From positions 1 to 7,091 of the forward strand of contig JAMOPK010000349.1 in NCBI GenBank assembly GCA_027064565.1: a DNA stretch of 7,091 bases. Direction: 5' to 3'. The DNA comes from Caldifarciminota bacterium. GTDB lineage: Bacteria > Hydrothermota > Hydrothermia > B15-G9. How positions within the stretch are numbered: position 1 is the stretch's first letter; each line of letters starts with the position of its first letter. Under the pieces are notes generated by a model, which was not told the DNA's origin, searched no databases, and saw only the letters and a list, made by a program, of their open reading frames with translations. The position numbers and the translations under genes are program-made. Positions 1 through 5,902 of this stretch are shown piece after piece.

Positions 1-192
1 TAACTCTTTGATAATCTGTATGTTGTGTTAGCCACCACAAAGTAATCGCCCAATAGCCGTGAAGGGAGAGAAAGGACAGGTGTTTGAAAGCTCTGACCAG
101 TGAGTCCCCAATTCGACCTCTCTACCAACCAAAATTGCATTCATGAACACGATGGGACAATATCCCCAATTGTAGAAGGGATGCTTTCGGGC

Positions 193-3100
193 TCAGAAAT
201 TGCGCTTTTTGCCCTTGTTCTCTTTGAAGTTGTTGTCTTTGACTTTAACGGTGGTGCCGAAAAACTTATCGGTTATCTTGGCACCTTCCAGATAGATGAG
301 ATAGGGCGACGAATTCCTCGCGAACGTGTTTTTGACGATCCTGACCTCAGATTTGATGATGTAGATGCAGTAAGCGGCATTGTTGCGGAAAACGTTGCCT
401 TCGATCCACGCTTTAGCCTTGTTGATCCAGATGACATGTCGATCGCCCTTATGCCCCCAGAAATCGTTGCCCTTGATGACCGCATCGCTTTTCTGATGGA
501 TGGAGATGCCATCGCCCTCGTTGTCGTGAATCTTGTTGCTCTCTATGCTGACCTCGGACTCCTGAACCATTATGGCGGAGAACTTGTCGGGATGCTTCCA
601 CAGGTCGTTGCCCTTGATTTTCGCCTTGCTGCCTTTGTGCACCCAGATGCCCACGTCCCGGTTGTTGTGTAGCCTGTTGTTCTCGATGGATGCCTGCGCC
701 CCTTCCACCACTATTGAAGGATAATCGTTGTCCCATATCTCGTTCGATCTTATCTCGGCCTCGGCGTTCTGGATGAGATAGACACTGATGTCTTTGCTGC
801 CGGAAATCTTATTGAGGTCTATCTTCCCTTTGCCGCCTTTCACGATGATGGCGGGGTGTTTCTGGGGATGGCCTTTGATGTCACAGCCCCGAACTTTGAA
901 CTCCGAGTTTTCAAACACGACTGCCGAACTGTTGCTGTCGTGAAACTTGCACTTTTCGACCGCTATTCTGGAATGATAGCATTTGATCGGCGGATTGTTG
1001 ATGTAGTTGTAGAAATCGACTCCCCTGACAGTGACGTCGCTGCTCGACTGGATGTCTATGCCGATGCCGTGGTTATCGTAGATTTTGCCGAGTTCGATGA
1101 CGACCTTTGCGCCTTTGATCTCGACCGCCGGCACTTCCTCCAGATGGCGCCAGATTTCGTTGCCTCGCATTGTGACGTCGCTGGACGGCATGATCTCGAC
1201 ACCGGTGCCTTTGTTGTCGTGGATCTTGTTGGCTTCCAGAAGTGCGCGGGCCTCCTGAATGGCAATGGCGGGCATTTTTTCGAGGTGACGCCACACCTCG
1301 TTGCCCTTCATGGCCAACTCACTGCCTTTGTAAACGATGATGCCAGTGCCTTTGTTGTCGTGGATCTTGTTGCCTTCGAGATAGGCTTTGGACTGGTGAA
1401 CCCATATCGGGGGCGCCTCATGTCCCCAGAAATCGTTGCCTTTCAGGATGGCCTGAGTGTTGTGCTTGAGCATAACGCCGGAGGCAAGATTGTCGTAAAC
1501 CTTGTTGTTTTCCATATTCAGCCTTGAGTCCACGGCCTGCACGGCCGCAACTTCATCCACCTTGTCGCTGTTATGGCTCCATATCTCGCTGTTTTTTATC
1601 TCCGCTTCGCTGTTAGTGTGCACAAAAATGCCGTTATTTGCATTGTTGTAGAGCTTTGATCCATCGATAGAAAGCTTCGATTCCTCGACGATTATGGCGT
1701 CGTCGGTGCAGCCCCATATCTCCACGTTGTTGAGGGTTACCTCGCTGTTGCTTTTGATGCGGTATGCGCCGCCCTGATTGTCCCTGACGCGATCGCCGGT
1801 GGCGCTGAGTCTGGATTCCTGAACGATGATGGCCGGAACGGTCGGCGGATGGTCGTAAAACTCGTTGTAGGACGATGTTACCTCGCTGTTTGTGAATATG
1901 GCCAGTGCACCCTGTTGATTCTCAAAAATGCGGTTGTTTTCAAGATGGGCCTTTGAGCCTGTGATGGAAATGGCGACGCCTTCGTGTGCCCAGATGGAAC
2001 TGTTGACTACCTGCAATTCGCTGTTGCCAAGTGCGACGATGCCGGTTCCGCTGCTGTCGTGGAATGTGTTGTCCTCTATCCTGACCTCGCTTTTTACCGC
2101 TTTGACGCCAATGGCACAGTTCAAAAACGAATTCTGGTCGATGGTTATATCCGAACAGTTCTCAAGGTCAATGGCACCGAGCTCGCTGTTGCCTTCGATG
2201 GTGCCTCCTGCGATTTTCAGGTTTTTGATGGAGACCGAACTGACGCCCCTCCCGACGAAAACCGGGCCGTCGTAATTTTTGACGAAAACTTTGCCGTCAC
2301 CGATGATTTTGATTCCGCTTTTCAGATTGATCTGTTCGACATAAACCCCGCCCTTGACCCAGATGGTGTAACCGGAATCCGCCCTTCTGACGGCATCGCT
2401 GATGTTATCAAAATCACCGCGCCCATCCTGTGACACGACGAACTCCTTTTTTTGCATCCGTGTGACACGTCTGAGTCCTTCTGCCGCCGCCTCGTTATTG
2501 GGGTCGATCCTCAAGACCTCCTTGTAAAGTTCTTTGGCGTTCTGGAAATCGCCGTCTTCTTCCAGAAGCTGGGCCTTTTCAAGCCTTTCCCTGACCTCTA
2601 TGCGGCGAATGGCCTCCAGCGCATATTTGTTGCCGGGGTCCTTTTCAAGAACTGCCTGGTATTCCTTTTTGGCATCCTCGATCTCGCCCATCTCCTCGAA
2701 AATGGCGGCCGCACGCAGATGACCTGCAATCTCAGGGTCTTTGATGTCAGGAGGGATAGTGGATTCTGGCCGAGGCGCTGCCGTTTGCCTTTTTTCTTCC
2801 TGAAGGGACGAGATGATATGCTCCTTGAACTCTTCAACGCTTTGATACCTGTTGGCTGGATTGGGCTCAAGACATTTCCTGATGGCCTCCGAGAGCACTT
2901 TCGGGAGTTCATCCAGTCCCCGCAATATGGCCAGAGGCTGTGAACCGGTGGCCATTTCATAAAGGACGGCTCCAAGATGCCAGATTTCGGTTCGCTCGTC
3001 CATCTTCCCGTTTTTCTCCTCAGGGGCTTTTAGTCTATCCGGATACAGAAGGTCGCCGATCCCATAATCGACAAGTTTGACGTCGAGGTCACCGGATACG

Positions 3101-3522
3101 ATCACAGTGTCGGATGTAAGTGCGCCGTGCAGGATGCCGTTGGAATGGCCATGGATCAGCCCTTCAGCTATTTTAACCCCGATTTTTATGATCATCCCCG
3201 CATCGAACTCACCGCCCTTTTCGAGAATCAGCCTGATGGGTTCACCTTCGGCATACTCGTAAATGATAAACTCGATGTCGCCATCCTGCTCTATATCAAT
3301 CATTTTAAGAATAGAAGGGTGGTTAAGCATGAACACGCCACGCAGGCGGGATTTCAACTGTTCCCTGTTCTCCGGAGGCAATATCCTGAGGATAAGCGCC
3401 CTGTCCAATTTCCTGTCCTGAGCCTCGAAAAACAGGCCTTTCCACGGAAGCGGGGCTTTAACTTTAAAACGGCCGGAGAGTATTTTTCCGACCAGCTTCT
3501 CAACAAGGATGTCTTCTATCAT
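193..3522 (-). CDS. Pseudokinase-TPR-right-handed beta-helix repeat protein
   Basis: Large protein of 1109 residues from ATG 3522. Residues about 14-240 follow the protein kinase fold: HPSIL after helix C, the IWHLGAVLYEMATG stretch of the C-lobe, and the late conserved Arg in NPANRY (R225). The catalytic parts are degenerate. The glycine loop is lost, the ATP lysine is R46, HRD is H132-G-A, and DFG is D152-Y-G. Only 11 residues separate DYG from APE (166-168). I therefore call it a pseudokinase. Residues about 263-345 form two TPR-like helical pairs (EDAKKEYQAVLEKDPGN; QNAKELYKEVLRIDPNN). From about 360 onward a pectinesterase/NosD-like entry (GDFDNISDAV, GVYVEQINL) leads into PbH1-type beta-helix rungs to the end. 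There is no signal peptide or membrane segment, so it is probably cytoplasmic. The start is uncertain: no good ribosome site precedes ATG 3522, and the frame stays open to a TTG at 3609, but the kinase fold starts just after the ATG. The function is unknown; a binding scaffold is plausible. Confidence 0.88.
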   Translation of the reverse strand: MIEDILVEKLVGKILSGRFKVKAPLPWKGLFFEAQDRKLDRALILRILPPENREQLKSRLRGVFMLNHPSILKMIDIEQDGDIEFIIYEYAEGEPIRLILEKGGEFDAGMIIKIGVKIAEGLIHGHSNGILHGALTSDTVIVSGDLDVKLVDYGIGDLLYPDRLKAPEEKNGKMDERTEIWHLGAVLYEMATGSQPLAILRGLDELPKVLSEAIRKCLEPNPANRYQSVEEFKEHIISSLQEEKRQTAAPRPESTIPPDIKDPEIAGHLRAAAIFEEMGEIEDAKKEYQAVLEKDPGNKYALEAIRRIEVRERLEKAQLLEEDGDFQNAKELYKEVLRIDPNNEAAAEGLRRVTRMQKKEFVVSQDGRGDFDNISDAVRRADSGYTIWVKGGVYVEQINLKSGIKIIGDGKVFVKNYDGPVFVGRGVSSVSIKNLKIAGGTIEGNSELGAIDLENCSDITIDQNSFLNCAIGVKAVKSEVRIEDNTFHDSSGTGIVALGNSELQVVNSSIWAHEGVAISITGSKAHLENNRIFENQQGALAIFTNSEVTSSYNEFYDHPPTVPAIIVQESRLSATGDRVRDNQGGAYRIKSNSEVTLNNVEIWGCTDDAIIVEESKLSIDGSKLYNNANNGIFVHTNSEAEIKNSEIWSHNSDKVDEVAAVQAVDSRLNMENNKVYDNLASGVMLKHNTQAILKGNDFWGHEAPPIWVHQSKAYLEGNKIHDNKGTGIIVYKGSELAMKGNEVWRHLEKMPAIAIQEARALLEANKIHDNKGTGVEIMPSSDVTMRGNEIWRHLEEVPAVEIKGAKVVIELGKIYDNHGIGIDIQSSSDVTVRGVDFYNYINNPPIKCYHSRIAVEKCKFHDSNSSAVVFENSEFKVRGCDIKGHPQKHPAIIVKGGKGKIDLNKISGSKDISVYLIQNAEAEIRSNEIWDNDYPSIVVEGAQASIENNRLHNNRDVGIWVHKGSKAKIKGNDLWKHPDKFSAIMVQESEVSIESNKIHDNEGDGISIHQKSDAVIKGNDFWGHKGDRHVIWINKAKAWIEGNVFRNNAAYCIYIIKSEVRIVKNTFARNSSPYLIYLEGAKITDKFFGTTVKVKDNNFKENKGKKRNF
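319..1994 (-). repeat. Tandem 45/47-codon two-rung beta-helix repeats
   Basis: Coding tandem repeat inside the beta-helix domain. A marker position, usually the W of a W-x-H motif, recurs at residues 511, 556, 603, 648, 699, 744, 791, 838, 883, 930, 975 and 1022. The steps are 45 or 47 residues, with a single step of 51. Each unit is two rungs: one centred on N-x-I-W-x-H and one on N-x-I-H-D-N followed by G-x-G-I. Some units are nearly identical at DNA level: 27 bases at 1205-1231 recur exactly at 1346-1372, an offset of 141 bp or one 47-codon unit. This points to growth by internal duplication. Confidence 0.85.
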
Positions 3523-3531
3523 GGCAGGTTT

Positions 3532-3561
3532 ATGATACCGTCCTCGCTCAACCTGAGTCAA
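3532..3561 (-). promoter_or_regulatory. Candidate promoter for the pseudokinase gene
   Basis: On the minus strand, TTGACT (3561-3556) and TATCAT (3537-3532) are separated by 18 bp, a fair match to sigma70 boxes. The expected start of transcription falls only a few bases before ATG 3522. The mRNA would then be leaderless or nearly so, which would fit the absence of a Shine-Dalgarno site before that ATG. If this promoter is real, the TTG at 3609 cannot be the start. This is inferred from sequence alone. Confidence 0.35.
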
Positions 3562-3567
3562 GTTGAC
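3557..3567. promoter_or_regulatory. Palindrome GTCAA-G-TTGAC, possible operator
   Basis: Perfect 5-bp inverted repeat around one central base. Its left half is the candidate -35 box of the minus-strand promoter. A sister palindrome with the same half-sites in reversed order lies at 3599-3609. The centres are 42 bp apart, about four helical turns, so both would face the same side of the DNA. It may bind a regulator, but short palindromes also occur by chance. Confidence 0.3.
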
Positions 3568-3598
3568 GTTGAATAAAAGAGGATTACCCTTCGGGACG

Positions 3599-3627
3599 TT
3601 GACAGTCAATTTTTGTGAAAATATAAT
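3599..3627 (+). promoter_or_regulatory. Consensus sigma70 promoter for the speD-speE operon
   Basis: TTGACA at 3599-3604 and TATAAT at 3622-3627 are both perfect consensus hexamers with the ideal 17-bp spacer. Transcription should start near 3634, giving a leader of about 155 nt before speD. The -35 lies in the palindrome TTGAC-A-GTCAA (3599-3609). A 10-bp palindrome, ATGGCGCCAT (3628-3637), follows directly after the -10 and covers the expected start site. Both are placed where a repressor could act. A promoter this close to consensus would be strong if unregulated, which fits control at a later step. Confidence 0.8.
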
Positions 3628-3693
3628 ATGGCGCCATCTGAGAATATGTTAGCTTACTTAAACAACACCAAAAGCATCAAGGAGGTGTGATTT

Positions 3694-3756
3694 ATGCTTG
3701 ATGGAGACCGATGTCCCAGAATATGTGTCGGGCTCCTTTTTGTCGATAACTGGTGA
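3694..3756 (+). CDS. Leader peptide ORF (20 aa) upstream of speD
   Basis: Short ORF encoding MLDGDRCPRICVGLLFVDNW. It is preceded by AAGGAGGTG (3679-3687), as strong a ribosome site as that of speD, with about 8 bases from GGAGG to the ATG. It lies wholly in the 5' leader made from the 3599-3627 promoter. Its codons 14-16 contain CTCCTTTTT (3733-3741), which is complementary to the speD ribosome site. A ribosome translating this ORF would therefore disrupt that pairing. Its TGA overlaps an ATG (TGATG, 3754-3758) that opens a 10-codon ORF ending at 3788, one base before the speD start. I recognise no peptide family. A regulatory role is inferred from position, ribosome site and overlap with the anti-Shine-Dalgarno sequence. 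Confidence 0.55.
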   Translation: MLDGDRCPRICVGLLFVDNW

Positions 3757-3780
3757 TGGGTCAAACAACAAAAAAGGAGG
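3733..3780 (+). promoter_or_regulatory. Hairpin that would mask the speD ribosome site
   Basis: CTCCTTTTT (3733-3741) is the exact reverse complement of AAAAAGGAG (3771-3779), giving an uninterrupted 9-bp stem with a 29-nt loop. The right arm contains most of the speD Shine-Dalgarno sequence AAGGAGG (3774-3780), which sits 9 bases before the GTG start. The left arm lies inside the leader ORF. Free RNA would tend to hide the speD site, and a ribosome on the leader ORF would open it. Five of the nine pairs are A-U and the loop is long, so stability is moderate. No T-run follows, so this is not a terminator. Confidence 0.5.
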
Positions 3781-3789
3781 TAAGATGAA

Positions 3790-4218
3790 GTGAAAAAGGC
3801 ATTGGGGACCCATGTGCTTGTGGAGATGTTTGGATGTGATCCGGCCACACTTAAAGATAAAGAGTTTGTAGGAAAAGTCCTCATAAGGTCCGCCGAAGAG
3901 GCGAACGCCCACATCGTGGCCACTTATTTCCATCAATTCCAGCCTTACGGAGTGTCGGGGGCCGTAATAATAGAAGAATCCCATTTCACCATCCACACCT
4001 GGCCTGAACATGGATTCGCTGCCGTCGATCTCTTCTATTGCAGCGATGATGTGGATGTTGAAAAAGCTATCGAGATCCTGGTCCAGGAATTCAGACCAGC
4101 CAGCATCACCACATTTGAAGTCAAGAGAGGGGTGCTCCCGGAATTGAACCTGCCCATGTTCAGTCCGGGTGAAGAAAAGGAAACAGTGGAGCTTGCCAAT
4201 ACTGCGCTGGCCAGCTAA
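3790..4218 (+). CDS. speD: S-adenosylmethionine decarboxylase proenzyme
   Basis: Removes CO2 from AdoMet to give the aminopropyl donor for polyamine synthesis, in the cytoplasm. At 142 residues it is the short bacterial/archaeal class (Thermotoga-like), which self-cleaves at a serine to form a pyruvoyl cofactor. The cleavage motif EESHFTIHTWPEHG is intact: S64 is the pyruvoyl serine, H69 the processing histidine and C84 the expected catalytic cysteine, matching the known S63/H68/C83 spacing of the Thermotoga maritima enzyme. The C-terminus after FEVKRG (about residue 114) carries a short tail of about 28 residues. The start is GTG at 3790, 9 bases after AAGGAGG; the ATG at 3785 is out of frame and stops after two codons. 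It is followed after 12 bases by speE in one operon. Translation is probably controlled by the leader ORF and hairpin upstream. Confidence 0.96.
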   Translation: MKKALGTHVLVEMFGCDPATLKDKEFVGKVLIRSAEEANAHIVATYFHQFQPYGVSGAVIIEESHFTIHTWPEHGFAAVDLFYCSDDVDVEKAIEILVQEFRPASITTFEVKRGVLPELNLPMFSPGEEKETVELANTALAS

Positions 4219-4230
4219 AAGGAGAATTTG

Positions 4231-5142
4231 ATGAAAGACGGCCTCTGGTTCTCTGAAAAATTCACCGACCACATTGAGTTCCTGTATGATGTGCGGCGGA
4301 TAATCTACGACGGTCATACGGAGTTCCAGCATGTGACTATAGCCGACGTGATGGTTTACGGCAGGACGCTGTTCCTGGACGGGAAAATGCAATCTGCGGA
4401 GATAGACGAAGCGGTTTACCACGAGACCCTTGTCCATATCCCTATGCTTGCCCACCCTGATCCCCGAAAGGTGCTTATTCTTGGCGGCGGTGAAGGTGCT
4501 ACCCTCAGGGAAGTGCTAAAACATAATACTGTTGAGCGCGCCGTTATGGTCGATATAGACGGCGAACTGGTGGAACTCTGTAAAAAGGAACTCCCACAGT
4601 GGTCAGATGGTGCTTTTGACGATCCGAGGAGCGAGGTCATCATCGGGGATGCACGGAAGTTCGTTGAGGAGACCGACGAGAAATTCGATGTTATCATCTC
4701 TGACCTCACCGAGCCGCTGGAGGAAGGGCCTTCCAGATTGCTGTTCACAAAAGAGTTCTACACTTCCGTCAGGGACAGGCTTTCCGACAACGGTGTGCTT
4801 GTGGTGCAATCTGGCAGCGCTGATATCTACTATCACGAGTTCTGGGTCGATCTTGTGACAACGCTGAGCGGGATATTCCCCACCGTCCGCCCATACCACA
4901 CCTACGTCTTCTCTTTCAACCTCGATTGGGCATTCACACTGGCGCTGAAATCGGAGGATTTTGAGCTTCCTGAGCCGCCTGTCCTCGAACAGCTCCTGAA
5001 AGCACGAGGTGTCGAAAAGCTTAGGTTCTATACTCCGGAAATGCATCTGGCCATGTTTGCCCTCCCGCGTTACCTCAAGGACGACTTTGAGAAAGGCGGC
5101 AGGGTGCTCACCGACGAGGAACCGTTCATCTGGGACGCCTGA
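4231..5142 (+). CDS. speE: Aminopropyltransferase (spermidine/thermospermine synthase family)
   Basis: Transfers the aminopropyl group of decarboxylated AdoMet to an amine, releasing methylthioadenosine. The protein has 303 residues. A small N-terminal beta domain (LFLDGKMQSAEIDEAVYHE, 47-65) precedes a Rossmann methyltransferase-like fold with GGGEGATLRE (85-94), the MVDID strand (106-110), IIGDA (137-141) and the active-site loop D158-L-T-E-P. C-terminal YTPEMHLAMFALPRYL is typical of the family. The QSA motif and DLTEP-x5-PSRLLFTKEFY loop resemble, from memory, the Thermus and plant ACL5 (thermospermine synthase) branch more than E. coli SpeE, so the acceptor may be agmatine or spermidine rather than putrescine. 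The second acidic residue of the loop is E161 where Asp is usual. ATG 4231, 6 bases after AAAAGGAG, is preferred over the adjacent TTG 4228. It forms an operon with speD. Confidence 0.93.
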   Translation: MKDGLWFSEKFTDHIEFLYDVRRIIYDGHTEFQHVTIADVMVYGRTLFLDGKMQSAEIDEAVYHETLVHIPMLAHPDPRKVLILGGGEGATLREVLKHNTVERAVMVDIDGELVELCKKELPQWSDGAFDDPRSEVIIGDARKFVEETDEKFDVIISDLTEPLEEGPSRLLFTKEFYTSVRDRLSDNGVLVVQSGSADIYYHEFWVDLVTTLSGIFPTVRPYHTYVFSFNLDWAFTLALKSEDFELPEPPVLEQLLKARGVEKLRFYTPEMHLAMFALPRYLKDDFEKGGRVLTDEEPFIWDA

Positions 5143-5171
5143 AACCGGTATCCGCACAATAGACATCATCG

Positions 5172-5203
5172 GGCCGACCGGATGGTCGGCCTTTTGTTTT
5201 TCT
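5172..5203 (+). terminator. Rho-independent terminator of speD-speE
   Basis: Perfect 8-bp GC-rich stem GGCCGACC / GGTCGGCC (5172-5179 with 5184-5191) around a GGAT tetraloop, followed at once by TTTTGTTTTT. It lies 30 bases after the speE stop and ends the polyamine operon. Confidence 0.93.
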
Positions 5204-5224
5204 CGGTTTCCCATGGTTTATAAT
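5194..5224 (+). promoter_or_regulatory. Candidate promoter for the 5257 gene
   Basis: A perfect -10 box TATAAT at 5219-5224 lies about 33 bases before the start codon. The best upstream match is TTGTTT (5194-5199) with a long 19-bp spacer, inside the T-tract of the preceding terminator. A GGTTT / AAACC inverted repeat (5215-5219 and 5227-5231) brackets the -10. The -10 is convincing and the -35 is weak. Confidence 0.45.
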
Positions 5225-5256
5225 CAAAACCGAAACAGTCCAACAGGAGGTTCAAT

Positions 5257-5901
5257 ATGAAAAAACTTCCAATTTTGATGGTTTTGCTTGCTCTTGCACC
5301 TCTAAATGCTCGAAATTTGATACTCAACACGGGATTTAACGCAGGATTCAACGGCGGACCGGGATTTAACGTCTATTTCGAACTTGGAAATGTGGCCGAA
5401 GATTTTCCTTTCTCCATGAGGGTTGGAGTCGGGAGGTTTACCCGTGATCCTGGCAATGCCGACAGTGCAAGACGCATTTTCATCAACGATGCAAGAAACG
5501 GGACGCCCGAAGATCACGGTTACTTCTGGCAGTTCGATTTCGACCTCGTCTATCAGAAAAGAAAGTTCAAAATCTATTTCGGACCGAGATACGCAAGGTT
5601 TATCGGCAATTTCAAATTTGTCGGCGGCAACGAGGATTTCGACGTCAAAAGCGAACCGTGGGGAATCGGCGGCGGCATCGAGAGATATTATCGGATTAAC
5701 CGCAATTTGAGCCTTTCGTTGGGGGGAGGAGTGAACTACTTTTTCAAATCAACGCTTTACGCCCATGACACCTCATATTCGCCGGACGGCGAGATCATAA
5801 ATGGGCGTCACGAATACACTTACGATGATGCGGACAGGGCGATAAATCAGCCAGGACTGGAATTCCGAATCGTGATGGGCCTGAGGTATCGGCTTAAATA
5901 G
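5257..5901 (+). CDS. Exported protein, probable small outer-membrane beta-barrel
   Basis: Protein of 214 residues that I do not recognise. It starts with a classical signal peptide: MKK, a hydrophobic run LPILMVLLALAPL, and likely cleavage after A18 (PLNA). There is no lipobox cysteine. The mature part has no further hydrophobic helix. Alternating polar/hydrophobic, aromatic- and glycine-rich segments recur (FNVYFELG, FSMRVGVGRF, WQFDFDLVYQ, FKIYFGPRYARF, GIGGGIERYYRI, LSLSLGGGVNYFF, LEFRIVMGLRYRL), as expected for 8 or so beta strands of a barrel. The last residues are YRLK rather than the aromatic end common in Gram-negative barrels. Ribosome site AGGAGG lies 6 bases before the ATG. It has its own probable promoter after the speE terminator, so it is likely not part of that operon. 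The role is unknown. Confidence 0.85.
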   Translation: MKKLPILMVLLALAPLNARNLILNTGFNAGFNGGPGFNVYFELGNVAEDFPFSMRVGVGRFTRDPGNADSARRIFINDARNGTPEDHGYFWQFDFDLVYQKRKFKIYFGPRYARFIGNFKFVGGNEDFDVKSEPWGIGGGIERYYRINRNLSLSLGGGVNYFFKSTLYAHDTSYSPDGEIINGRHEYTYDDADRAINQPGLEFRIVMGLRYRLK

Positions 5902-5902
5902 T

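Noticed and set aside
64..131. tRNA-like stretch: GGGAGAG could pair with CTCTACC, with TTCGA and a CCA nearby
   Set aside because: One mismatch in the acceptor stem, and the bases on either side of TTCGA do not form a T stem; no D or anticodon arm fits.
28..144. 38-codon minus-strand ORF downstream of the pseudokinase gene
   Set aside because: No ribosome site near its ATG and no recognisable sequence; length is within chance. I see no gene or convincing terminator in 1-192.
154..167. Short inverted repeat GGGA...TCCC downstream of the pseudokinase stop as a terminator
   Set aside because: Only a 4-bp stem and no T-run on the minus strand.
100..2943. Long plus-strand ORFs (for example 100-672, 856-1527, 1984-2433, 2452-2943) opposite the beta-helix/kinase gene
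   Set aside because: They are antisense mirrors of a repetitive coding sequence: low-complexity V/D/L/F-rich translations with the same period as the repeats and no start-site support. The minus-strand frame is one intact protein with clear domains.
3523..3609. N-terminal extension of the pseudokinase gene to a TTG at 3609
   Set aside because: The 29 extra residues have no kinase features, no ribosome site precedes the TTG, and the extension overlaps the candidate minus-strand promoter and the speD -35.
3785..3793. ATG at 3785 as the speD start
   Set aside because: It is in another frame and reaches TGA after two codons; GTG 3790 opens the conserved protein with correct Shine-Dalgarno spacing.
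4228..4230. TTG at 4228 as the speE start
   Set aside because: Only three bases after the ribosome site, while the next codon is an ATG at good spacing.
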